A stretch of 11,587 nucleotides of DNA from Dehalococcoidia bacterium (GTDB lineage: Bacteria; Chloroflexota; Dehalococcoidia; GIF9; UBA5629): contig QYPU01000083.1 of assembly GCA_007280145.1 (NCBI GenBank), forward strand, positions 1 through 11,587. The letters run 5' to 3'. Every line of letters begins with the position of its first letter. Position 1 is the stretch's first letter. The translations under genes and the position numbers were made by a program. Of the stretch, positions 1 to 6,425 are shown one piece after another. The notes below the pieces were generated by a model, which ran no database searches, was not told the DNA's origin, and was given only the letters and a program-made list of their open reading frames with translations.

Positions 1-756
1 GCCACAAACATATTGACCCTGTTCACCGCTAATTCCCGGGAAGAGATAACTAAGAACTCTTTCACCCTCACGGTAAGCATCCACGGGATTCTGCCTTACC
101 CCGTTTAAATAAACAGACATCAAGTTTCTATAGCTTAGTTGTGCTGCCTTAGGTAAACCACCGGTGCCTGAAGTATGTATGAAAAGAGCTATGTCATCTG
201 GCTTTCCTTTGTCTATTTCTTCGTCAAAAAGAGTCGTATGGTCCACTTCATAATCTCTTCCAAGAGCCAGTAAGTCTTCAAAGCTCATCAACCATCCATC
301 TTCATAAGCCCACATCCCCTTAGGATCCCAATAGATTACTTTCTGAACTTTAGAAACTTCAGCCTTGATTTCCAGCATCTTGTCCACTTGCTCTTGGTCG
401 TCAACAAATACGAATTTGGCATCACAGAAATCTACGAGGTACTTCACTTCTGCTGGTGTGCAATCAGCAATTATCCCTACAATAATAGCACCAGCACTCT
501 GGGTACCAAATTCAGCGATATACCACTCCGGGTCATTTGTGCCAAGAATGCAAACCTTATCCCCGCGCTCCAAGCCTAAACACTTTAAACCCAGAAAAAC
601 ATTTTTCACCTTAGAATACAGCTCTTCCCATGCATAAGTTTGCCATATGCCAAGGTTCTTCTTCATTAGAGCCACCTTTTGCTTCCGTCTGTTGTAATTC
701 AACCTGACAAGCTTTGGATGGGTCATTTGTTCCAGTTCTTCAAACGAACCAATCAC
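1..756 (-). CDS. AMP-forming acyl-CoA synthetase, N-terminal part (cut by window edge)
   Basis: Activates a carboxylic acid to its CoA thioester through an acyl-adenylate, in the cytoplasm. The frame is open for 252 codons from a GTG start and runs off the left edge, so the C-terminus is missing. The GTG is preceded by GGAGGG about eight bases upstream. The ATP-binding A3 motif of the ANL superfamily is at about residues 195-203 (TSGTGGLPK). It departs from the usual TSGTTGxPKG: the second T is G, and the residue after K is A. A further YLFPGISGEQ at 237-246 fits the long-chain/aryl acyl-CoA synthetase layout seen in ligases that sit beside liv-type ABC genes (from memory). It lies 40 bp downstream of the LivG ATPase gene on the same strand, so co-transcription and activation of an imported acid are likely. 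The substrate cannot be told from the sequence. The family is secure. Confidence 0.88.
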   Translation of the reverse strand, partial: MIGSFEELEQMTHPKLVRLNYNRRKQKVALMKKNLGIWQTYAWEELYSKVKNVFLGLKCLGLERGDKVCILGTNDPEWYIAEFGTQSAGAIIVGIIADCTPAEVKYLVDFCDAKFVFVDDQEQVDKMLEIKAEVSKVQKVIYWDPKGMWAYEDGWLMSFEDLLALGRDYEVDHTTLFDEEIDKGKPDDIALFIHTSGTGGLPKAAQLSYRNLMSVYLNGVRQNPVDAYREGERVLSYLFPGISGEQGQYVCG

Positions 757-796
757 CTGGTAAACCCTCCTATCGATTTCTCAATCAAGGTGTTAA

Positions 797-1573
797 TTAA
801 GCTCGCCCCCCTAGATAAACTTTGATAACCTCAGGATTAACTCCTATCTGTTGAGGAGTGCCCTCAGCAACCTTCCTCCCAAAATCAAGCACAATTATCC
901 TGTCCGATATGTCCATTATCACTCCCATATCGTGTTCCACAATAACTATTGGTATTCCTGTCGTTTCTTCAATATCAATGATAAAGCGAGCCATATCCTC
1001 TTTTTCCTCTATGTTCATGCCGGACATAGGCTCATCAAGCAAAAGCACCTTCGGCTCCAGTGCCAGGGCTTTTCCTAATTCCACCCGCTTACGAAGCCCG
1101 TAGGCAATATTGGACACCATCTGTTTCCTTATATGTTCAATCTCCAAGAAATCTATGATTTCTTCTACCCTTCCACGATGCTCAATTTCTTGCTGATGTG
1201 CCCTTCCTATGTATAGCCCGCCAGCCAAGAACCCATATTTCATAAAATTATGGCGGCCTACCATCAAGTTATCTAACACTGTCAGCCCAGGATACAATCC
1301 TATATTTTGAAAAGTTCTGGCAATACCTAGTCTAGTAATTCTATGAGTAGGCAAGCCAGTGATGTTACTTCCATCAAAAACGATGCTGCCACTCTTAGGT
1401 CTATAATACCCGGTTATACAGTTAATAGTACAAGTCTTACCAGCGCCATTCGGCCCGATAATAGCCAGAATCTCCCCTGCTCTAACGTCAAAACTAACAT
1501 CGTCCAGGGCTTTAACACCGCCGAAATCAAGTTTTATGCCATCACATTGCAGTAAGGTTCCGTTGGTGCTCAT
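797..1573 (-). CDS. livG: LivG-type ABC transporter ATP-binding protein
   Basis: ATPase subunit of a branched-chain amino acid/amide (HAAT)-type importer, 258 residues, which is the normal LivG length. Visible motifs: Walker A GPNGAGKT at 40-47, Q-loop Gln at 89, signature region YGLRKR at 158-163, Walker B VLLLDEP at 176-182 and H-loop His at 214 (VEHDM). The signature lacks the canonical LSGGQ; the YGLRKRVELGKAL form is common in the LivG branch. ATG start with AGGGG about nine bases upstream. It lies between the padR gene (43 bp upstream) and the acyl-CoA synthetase gene (40 bp downstream). In many bacteria LivG-like ATPases next to an AMP ligase serve uptake of aromatic or fatty acids rather than amino acids; that is an inference here. 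The permeases, second ATPase and binding protein are not in the window and would lie beyond the left edge. Confidence 0.88.
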   Translation of the reverse strand: MSTNGTLLQCDGIKLDFGGVKALDDVSFDVRAGEILAIIGPNGAGKTCTINCITGYYRPKSGSIVFDGSNITGLPTHRITRLGIARTFQNIGLYPGLTVLDNLMVGRHNFMKYGFLAGGLYIGRAHQQEIEHRGRVEEIIDFLEIEHIRKQMVSNIAYGLRKRVELGKALALEPKVLLLDEPMSGMNIEEKEDMARFIIDIEETTGIPIVIVEHDMGVIMDISDRIIVLDFGRKVAEGTPQQIGVNPEVIKVYLGGRA

Positions 1574-1616
1574 CTGGCTAACCCCTGGTTATTACAATGA
1601 ACTATCTGCATGTGCC

Positions 1617-2306
1617 TTACCGGCCCCTTTTGGCCTTCCGTGCAACCCGCGTTTGTGGCGCTTGATGGTTGGGAGTCAACAAATCTTTCTTGCCTGTAGC
1701 CCTTCCCTTTGCATACCGGGAGTGCTGTGAAGTAGGTTTTCTCTTTGTAGCTCCAGCATCAACGCCCGCAGATTCGAAACTCGAAATTCTCTTTGTTGCG
1801 GCGTTTGCCCACTCCAGAGTAAATTCGTAATGCTGTATAATGGAGTCAACAACCAGACTCCAATAGAGCCTGTCCAGCGAGGTGGCAGATTCGCTGAGGC
1901 CCCTTTCAACTGCTACACTGGCCTCAGTCCTATAGTATTCGAGTTGCTCTCTTGCCTGGTCTACATATGCCTCGATGTCGGCTATGATATCCTCCTTATC
2001 GGTACGGCTGCCGAACCACAATTGTGTTAGAAGCGGATTTCGGTCGGGAACCAGGACCACTGGCTCTCTCAGCCACCGCTTCAACTCATTACGTCCCGCC
2101 CGTGTGATCTGAAACACGTTTCGGTAGGGCAACTTCTCCTGGTCCACCCTCTCAAAGGTGACAAGACCTTCGTCGGCCATCTTGCTCAACTTGCGGTAGA
2201 TCAGGCTCAGCGAGGGCTGAATAGGCTCAAAGAACATTTTGCCGAGTTCATAACCGGTCCTGGGCTCGTAGCTGAGAAATCCCAATAAGCCATGCTTCAA
2301 AGACAT
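1617..2306 (-). CDS. PadR-family transcriptional regulator with basic C-terminal tail
   Basis: Likely ligand-responsive repressor of the flanking minus-strand genes. The N-terminus (about 1-80) is a PadR winged helix: MSLKHGLLGFLS, then the recognition helix segment SLIYRKLSKMADEGLV at 34-49, then a wing ending near YRNVFQITRAG. Residues about 85-175 are helical and resemble the PadR/AphA-type C-terminal dimerisation region. Residues about 187-229 form an extra, low-complexity tail with roughly 14 Lys/Arg in 43 positions, ending ARKAKRGR. Most PadR proteins stop near 110 or 180 residues, so the tail is unusual and may add non-specific DNA affinity. ATG start with GGAGG nine bases upstream. 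It is followed after 43 bp by livG, suggesting co-transcription. An imperfect palindrome at 2381-2394 upstream is a possible autoregulatory site. Confidence 0.87.
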   Translation of the reverse strand: MSLKHGLLGFLSYEPRTGYELGKMFFEPIQPSLSLIYRKLSKMADEGLVTFERVDQEKLPYRNVFQITRAGRNELKRWLREPVVLVPDRNPLLTQLWFGSRTDKEDIIADIEAYVDQAREQLEYYRTEASVAVERGLSESATSLDRLYWSLVVDSIIQHYEFTLEWANAATKRISSFESAGVDAGATKRKPTSQHSRYAKGRATGKKDLLTPNHQAPQTRVARKAKRGR

Positions 2307-2505
2307 GTCATCCTACCTCCATGCGTAGATAACCGCCTTCTGAAAAAGGCTGATACATAATCTTTAAGGACAGCAACGTTGTATCACGTGCTACTTTCGC
2401 GACCAGCATGTTCTGTGTCAACGCAACCATGCGAAATATTCCTCCAGCTTTGTTGTGCTTTTATGCACATAAGCCGATCTGGCAACAGACTTCGTTTGTA
2501 ACTAG
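2307..2505. other. Intergenic region between acyl-CoA dehydrogenase and padR
   Basis: About 200 bp upstream of padR. Read on the minus strand it holds a TTGACA at 2416-2421, but no good -10 box at the usual distance (GAAAGT at 17 bp). It also holds a small hairpin TGTGC-TTTTAT-GCACA at 2454-2469 with no U-tract, and the imperfect palindrome GTATCACGTGCTAC at 2381-2394. Its length suggests that padR-livG-ligase may have its own promoter, but I cannot place one convincingly. Confidence 0.4.
2381..2394. promoter_or_regulatory. Palindrome upstream of padR, possible operator
   Basis: GTATCACGTGCTAC is an inverted repeat: outer GTA/TAC and inner CACGTG match, with one mismatched pair. It lies 75 bp before the padR start codon. 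PadR proteins commonly bind dyads near their own gene, so an autoregulatory role is reasonable but inferred only from position. CACGTG can also occur by chance. Confidence 0.3.
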
Positions 2506-3639
2506 CTACAGGCCCAGCTGCCGCGCCACCAGTTCCCGTTGAAAACTGGCATCCCCCAGGGTGACCTCTGCGGCTTTGGCCCGCCTGAAATACAAAGGCA
2601 TATCATGGTCTTCTATAAAACCGACCCCGCCAAAAATCTGCTCCCCTAAGGCGGTGACTCGTCTATAAGCGTTACTTGTCCAGGCCTTGGCCATTGCTAT
2701 GTTTATGGCGCAAGGGAGACCCTCACTCAGTCTCCATGCCGCTTCGTAGGTCAGGAATCTGCTACTGTCGACATCCACCACCATATTGCCGATGTAGTAG
2801 TGCATGACCTGGAAGCTACCCAGAGGAAGCCCAAATACAATCCTCTCCTTCAGGTAGTCGGCAGACATTTGGACAGTCTGTTGAGCGCCCCCGACCATCT
2901 CAGCACACTTTGCAACTGTTGCCTGCTGCAGGGTCTTCTCCACTGCGGACCAAGCTTGATCTAACTTGCAGACGATGTTCTTCTTTGGCACCCTTACTTT
3001 GTCAAAAACAACCTCGCACAGCTTATCCCCTGCGATGGTCTTTAGCACAGTGCAACTGATCCCCGGGCTCTTTCCGTCCACCAGGAATGCGGTAATCCCC
3101 TCCTCTGGCGCTGTTCCCTTTTTGGTTCTGGCAATGCATATGATGTAGTTAGCTATATGAGCATCGGGAACAAAGAGTTTGGTACCGCTAATAACATAGT
3201 CACCGTTATCACTTATGGCCTCAACCTCCACTGAAGCAGCATCATAACCGGCACTTGGTTCGGTTAAGGCCAGGGTGAGAATAAGTTCACCGTTAGCCAC
3301 TTTGGTCAGCAAACTTGTCTTCTGTTCCTCACTCCCGGCATTCAGGACAAAAAGACCACCTAGAATAACTGCAGAAAAGAAAGGCCCAGGCAGACAAGCA
3401 CGGCCCATCTCTTCCTGAAGAACCGCCAGGTCCAGGAAGCTTCCCCCCAGACCCCCATACTTCTCTGGGAATATCAATCCCAGCCATCCCAAGTCTGCCA
3501 TCTTACGCCACAACTCTGGAGGATAACCCCTCTCATCCCCCACCATCTGCCTGACCAAGCTCTTGGGACATTCCTTTTCCAGGAAATCCCGTGCCGTTGT
3601 CTTCAGCATTTCCTGTTCTTCACTCAGGTTGAAATCCAT
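2506..3639 (-). CDS. Acyl-CoA dehydrogenase subunit, FadE-type, apparently lacking the C-terminal catalytic Glu
   Basis: FAD-dependent alpha,beta-dehydrogenation of an acyl-CoA; 377 residues, normal family length. N-terminal helical domain about 1-120, beta domain with ALTEPSAGYD at 124-133 (usual form TEPxAGSD), and C-terminal helical domain with RIVFGLPLGSFQ at 266-277 and QIFGGVGFIEDHDMPLYFRRAK at about 334-355. Where MCAD-like enzymes have the catalytic Glu (EGTxEI near the end), this protein reads LGDASFQRE (361-369), a pattern found in one partner of two-gene FadE enzymes. Its neighbour, 64 bp upstream on the same strand, is a second dehydrogenase of different sequence. In the mycobacterial steroid enzymes such as ChsE1-ChsE2 (FadE28-FadE29), paired genes form alpha2beta2 heterotetramers. 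I infer the same here. ATG start with GGGAGG about five bases upstream. Confidence 0.87.
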   Translation of the reverse strand: MDFNLSEEQEMLKTTARDFLEKECPKSLVRQMVGDERGYPPELWRKMADLGWLGLIFPEKYGGLGGSFLDLAVLQEEMGRACLPGPFFSAVILGGLFVLNAGSEEQKTSLLTKVANGELILTLALTEPSAGYDAASVEVEAISDNGDYVISGTKLFVPDAHIANYIICIARTKKGTAPEEGITAFLVDGKSPGISCTVLKTIAGDKLCEVVFDKVRVPKKNIVCKLDQAWSAVEKTLQQATVAKCAEMVGGAQQTVQMSADYLKERIVFGLPLGSFQVMHYYIGNMVVDVDSSRFLTYEAAWRLSEGLPCAINIAMAKAWTSNAYRRVTALGEQIFGGVGFIEDHDMPLYFRRAKAAEVTLGDASFQRELVARQLGL

Positions 3640-3703
3640 AACTGCCTCCCTCGTTTTTGAATAGTAACCTTGGTCTTGTGTCTCTGTTTTGGACTACGCC
3701 TCC

Positions 3704-4882
3704 TCAGTGTAGTCGGGGCAATCCCATGCCGCGTGAGGCGATGATAGTCCTCATAAGCTCATGAGAGCCACCACCATAGCTCAGGTGAATGGCGAACCGG
3801 TAGAGGTGCTCTATGATTCCCTTCAAAGGTGCCCACTTGGAACCAGGTTCGAGTTGGGCATAAAGCCCCAAGATCTCCATGCCTGTCTTGGCAACACGCT
3901 GGTCCAGTTCATGGCCAAATATCTTCAGGACCGCTGCCTCGACGTTGGGGACGATTCCTTGGCTCTCAAGCCACGCTGTTCGCCAACCGAGCAACCGCTT
4001 TATGTTGACCTCGATCCAGAGCTGAGCCAAACCCTGTCGCACAAACGGGTCTTCAGCCAATGGCCGCCCTTTGTGCTTTGTCTCCTTGGTGTATTCTATT
4101 AATCCCTCCACAATTCTCTCGGAGTTTACAATATTGACCACCAGTGACCTCTCAAAGTCCAGGGCCTCGGCTATATAGTACCAACCCTGGTTTTCCTCGC
4201 CTACCCGATTCTTTGCAGGAACCCGCACATTATCATAGAAGACCTCAGTAGTTAGCTCATCAGCTATTGTCTTGAGAGGCCTTATGGTGATGCCTGGGCT
4301 TTTCAGGTCTACCATGAATAGTGATATCCCCTTGTGCTTCTTCGGCTCATCAACGTTAGTTCTTGCCGCCAGCCAGTGGTATCCAACCTGGTGCGCCATG
4401 GTACTATACACCTTCTGCCCGTTAATGATGTAATCATCGCCATCACGCACAGCGCGCGTCTGCAACGATGCCAGATCAGTGCCTGCATCGGGCTCAGTGT
4501 AGCCTAGAGAGAACTCGATCTCCCCGCGAGCAATTTTAGGTAACCACTCCTTCTTCTGCTCCTCCGTGCCATGCCTCATGAGAATGGGGGCGACTATAGC
4601 GATGCCGCTCCCGCCTGCAGCTACCCCATAATTCAGCATCTCTGCCGCAAATATAAACCTATCCCCCAAGGGGCGTCCCTGCCCGCCGTACTCTTTAGGC
4701 CAGGTGAGTGCTAACCACCCTTTCTCACCGACCTTGCGCATCAATTCTTTCGAGTGAGGCCCCCTTTCGTAGTACTTCCCGCCTGCCCTTTCCTCGACCA
4801 TTTCAGGGGTTACCACTTCACTCAAGAAATCCCGGACCTCCTGCCTAAACTCTTCTTCCTTCTCGCCAAACGCAAAATCCAT
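3704..4882 (-). CDS. Acyl-CoA dehydrogenase, probable catalytic partner of a two-subunit enzyme
   Basis: Second member of the dehydrogenase pair, 392 residues. FAD/substrate motif YTEPDAGTDLASL at 128-140, and C-terminal segment GGGSHELMRTIIASRGMGLPR at about 370-390, equivalent to GTxEIxRnxIAxxxLGLPR. The MCAD catalytic Glu position is Gly here, as in other FadE-type and isovaleryl-CoA dehydrogenase-like enzymes that take their base from another helix. Glu244 in LDFERSL is the best candidate by position; this is inferred without alignment. First gene of the minus-strand block: ATG start with GAGAGGAG about nine bases upstream and a candidate promoter at 5098-5126. The pair would carry out the first oxidation after CoA activation. 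Substrate unknown; bulky or branched acyl-CoA is plausible because the known two-gene FadEs act on steroid side chains. Confidence 0.88.
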   Translation of the reverse strand: MDFAFGEKEEEFRQEVRDFLSEVVTPEMVEERAGGKYYERGPHSKELMRKVGEKGWLALTWPKEYGGQGRPLGDRFIFAAEMLNYGVAAGGSGIAIVAPILMRHGTEEQKKEWLPKIARGEIEFSLGYTEPDAGTDLASLQTRAVRDGDDYIINGQKVYSTMAHQVGYHWLAARTNVDEPKKHKGISLFMVDLKSPGITIRPLKTIADELTTEVFYDNVRVPAKNRVGEENQGWYYIAEALDFERSLVVNIVNSERIVEGLIEYTKETKHKGRPLAEDPFVRQGLAQLWIEVNIKRLLGWRTAWLESQGIVPNVEAAVLKIFGHELDQRVAKTGMEILGLYAQLEPGSKWAPLKGIIEHLYRFAIHLSYGGGSHELMRTIIASRGMGLPRLH

Positions 4883-5090
4883 TGCTCCGTTCTCCTCTCT
4901 TTCGCTTTCTAGTTGGTTTGGTTGCCGACTTCACAGAGTGCGTTTGCTCGCGCAGTGCTTTTGGAATCTACCAGTGACACCTGCCACAAAAAACATCTCA
5001 GCTCACCTATAACGATAAGGATGGGTGTGCGATTACGTCTCACAGCCTATTCCACCTGTTGTATATTCGAGGTATCATATATGGGACACC

Positions 5091-5105
5091 GTTAACTATG
5101 TTAAC
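5091..5105. promoter_or_regulatory. GTTAAC-TAT-GTTAAC palindrome, candidate operator
   Basis: Perfect 6-bp arms separated by three bases (5091-5096 and 5100-5105). It covers the proposed -10 box and transcription start of the minus-strand promoter at 5098-5126, where a repressor would block initiation. Which regulator binds is unknown; the PadR protein in the same gene block is one candidate, since no other regulator is encoded in the window. Confidence 0.45.
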
Positions 5106-5126
5106 ACTACCAAAAAGGAATGTCAA
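5098..5126 (-). promoter_or_regulatory. Candidate sigma70 promoter of the acyl-CoA dehydrogenase genes
   Basis: Read on the minus strand: TTGACA (5121-5126), a 17-bp spacer, then TAACAT (5098-5103). The -35 box is a full consensus match and the -10 matches 4 of 6. It points at the dehydrogenase start codon at 4882 and would leave a leader of about 210 nt. It lies only some 50 bp from the IS256-type relic, so the -35 side may come from transposon-adjacent sequence. Confidence 0.5.
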
Positions 5127-5163
5127 CCAAGGCTCCTTTCTGGTGCCAAGGCTCCTTTCTGGT
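5127..5163. repeat. 18-bp direct repeat, two copies
   Basis: CCAAGGCTCCTTTCTGGT occurs at 5127-5144 and again at 5146-5163, perfect, with one base between. The sequence just to the left (5108-5119, ACCAAAAAGGAA) resembles the reverse complement of the unit, so the block could also fold. It sits at the presumed end of the IS256-type relic and probably reflects insertion or slippage there. Confidence 0.75.
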
Positions 5164-5173
5164 AGCGTCAAGT

Positions 5174-5805
5174 TTATTGTGTAAATTCAATTAAGGGTTT
5201 ATCCTTCCATGATTGATTAAGATGACTGATAACTCCGTAGACAATACGATCAACACTCTGGGAATTGGTAAAGCAGCTCATGGGTCTAACGCGGCGCCGC
5301 ACTTCTCTGAAAGACCTCTCTATCACATTCGTAGTCCTCACCTTTACACTGTGAGATAAAGCAGCATCAAAGAAGCTGAGGAGTCCATCCAGGTCCTTTT
5401 CCAGACAGTTGACTGCCCTGGGATAAAGGGTATACCATTTCCACCTCCAATCTTTGTAGTTTTTGACAGCCTCTTTCCTATGCTGTGCCAGGTAAATTAG
5501 CCTGGCTCCAGCTATACACTCTTCTCTATCCTTCACCCGCAGCTTGTTGGACACATTCCTCAGCTTATGCGTCCAACACCTCTGTTTAGCTATATAGGGA
5601 TATACTGTCTCTAAAGCCCTGTGCAACCCCGGACAGCCATCAGTGATAATCAAATCACAATTCTTGCTCTCAACACCCCTATTATATAAGTCATTTTATA
5701 TAAGTCATTTAAAAACGCCTCCCATCTAGCTTCGCTTACATCTGCTGCCTGACGGAAATTGATAATCTCCCTCTTCCCTTCTCAGGTGATGCCATAAGCG
5801 CATAA
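5174..5805 (-). pseudogene. IS256/Mutator-type transposase, truncated and frameshifted
   Basis: DDE transposase relic. An intact-looking piece (about 5174-5653, 159 codons) carries the second catalytic Asp in IITDGCPGL, a CWTHKLRN block and the catalytic Glu in NVIERSFREVRRR. Upstream, homology continues in the same order (ARWEAFLNDLYNRGVESKNCD, before that EGKREIINFRQAAD and QALCAYGIT), but two lesions break it. A perfect 14-bp tandem duplication (TATATAAGTCATTT at 5683-5696 and 5697-5710) shifts the frame by two, and an in-frame TGA lies at 5782-5784. Deleting one 14-bp copy exactly restores the frame. The N-terminal part with the first catalytic Asp is missing; sequence beyond about 5806 belongs to another relic. 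The element is dead. A terminal repeat probably lies near 5163-5185 just beyond the stop codon; I found no matching opposite end. Confidence 0.85.
5683..5710. repeat. 14-bp tandem duplication inside the transposase
   Basis: Two perfect, adjacent copies of TATATAAGTCATTT (5683-5696, 5697-5710). Translated on the minus strand, the duplication inserts 14 bases into the FLNDLYN region and causes the frameshift. It looks like a replication-slippage event after the element was inactivated, or the event that inactivated it. Confidence 0.92.
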
Positions 5806-5991
5806 TGCTTGACGAAGGCAATCAACGACTGGTCGTTGCGTAGCCTTTAAGTGAAACTGATCAAGATGGGGGGACGGATTGTGCGCCATGCTCGGCAGAT
5901 TATCTTCCAGCTAGCTGAGGTGGCAGTGTCCAGAGACCTATTTGCTGCCATTCTGGAGCGGATAACCAGGTTATGCCTGTCACCCGGCTAG
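5806..5991 (+). pseudogene. IS1380-like transposase, C-terminal relic
   Basis: The plus strand reads through KLIKMGGRIVRHARQ and IIFQLAEVAVSRDLFAAIL to a TAG stop at 5989-5991. This resembles, from memory, the end of IS1380-family DDE transposases (RLKLIKIGGRVVRHAR... followed by a helical tail). An in-frame TAA at 5848-5850 interrupts it just upstream (SLRSL, stop, VKLIKMG), probably from a CAA or similar codon. The start and catalytic part are absent: to the left the sequence switches, near 5806, into the opposite-strand IS256-type relic. The two relics therefore abut with their C-termini pointing away from each other. Family assignment is moderately sure; the fact that this is a broken coding relic is better supported, because reading in this frame is protein-like while neighbouring frames are full of stops. 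Confidence 0.6.
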
Positions 5992-6079
5992 GCACACCTG
6001 AGGGCGGGCAGGCAGTCAGGTGAAAAAGATAGGGAAAGTATCTCGTCTCTTTCCATGTGGAGAGCTTCGCCAGCGCTGA

Positions 6080-6210
6080 TAGACGAGGATTCTGCGTGCT
6101 GCAGGGCTCAGAGACGGTTATTGACAACCAGGTGCCATAGATATATTATTGGTGACAAGAGCAATGAGAGTCTGGATGTCTCATTGCGAATTGAAATGGG
6201 AAATGTCGGT
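6080..6210 (+). repeat. Dispersed repeat, copy A (with promoter)
   Basis: One of three related copies in this window. It shares with copy C the start (TAGACGAGGATT), the core around CAGGGCTC...ATTGACAACCAG...GATAT...TTATTGGTGACAAGAGC, and a distal block TTGAAATGGGAAATGTCGGT. It lacks the roughly 30-bp segment that copy C carries between the first two blocks. It points toward the gene at 6426. Confidence 0.85.
6121..6149 (+). promoter_or_regulatory. Promoter A in repeat copy A
   Basis: TTGACA (6121-6126), 17-bp spacer, TATTAT (6144-6149): consensus -35, 5 of 6 at -10, optimal spacing. It would drive the carbonic anhydrase-like gene with a leader of roughly 270 nt. The same arrangement occurs in the other two copies of the repeat. 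Confidence 0.6.
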
Positions 6211-6268
6211 TAATACACCCCTGTTCAAGATGGTCACCAAACAGAAACAGACATGTAGCGCGAGGACT

Positions 6269-6310
6269 GTCATTGTGAGCCGAAGCTGCGAGAAACAAGG
6301 TGACGAAGCA
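6269..6310 (+). repeat. Degenerate short interspersed repeat (GTCATTG-GAGC type)
   Basis: GTCATTGTGAGCCGAAGC followed by TGACGAAGCA resembles a short intergenic repeat seen in many bacteria (GTCATTGCGAGC with GAAGC modules). The match is from memory and imperfect. It lies in the leader of the gene at 6426 and may be unrelated to it. Confidence 0.35.
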
Positions 6311-6425
6311 GTTACTGAAGCAACCCAGGCTCGCCTCAGACAACCTCAAAAGGCCGCTCTGCATATGATACATTAAACCACCGTGCCCAAAAAGCCAACC
6401 GAGCTTTCGATAAAGGAGTTTAGGG

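Larger units (their letters stand above)
5992..6425. other. Intergenic region upstream of the gamma-carbonic anhydrase gene
   Basis: 434 bp without a supported gene. It contains an inverted repeat CACCTGA/TCAGGTG (5995-6001 and 6016-6022) just after the transposase relic, repeat copy A (6080-6210) with promoter A, and a degenerate short interspersed repeat (6269-6310). Short open frames here show no recognisable protein. Confidence 0.6.

Noticed and set aside
5821..5880. Minus-strand continuation of the IS256 transposase past 5806
   Set aside because: The reading (HLDQFHLKATQRPVV) does not follow the family order, while the opposite strand reads as an IS1380-like C-terminus; taken as a shadow.
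5995..6022. CACCTGA/TCAGGTG hairpin as a terminator
   Set aside because: It is followed by an A-run, not a T-run, on the plus strand, and on the minus strand the T-run comes before the stem, so it does not have terminator form.
5900..6127. 75-codon minus-strand open frame
   Set aside because: Lies opposite the IS1380-like relic and repeat copy A, with no recognisable motif; treated as a shadow.
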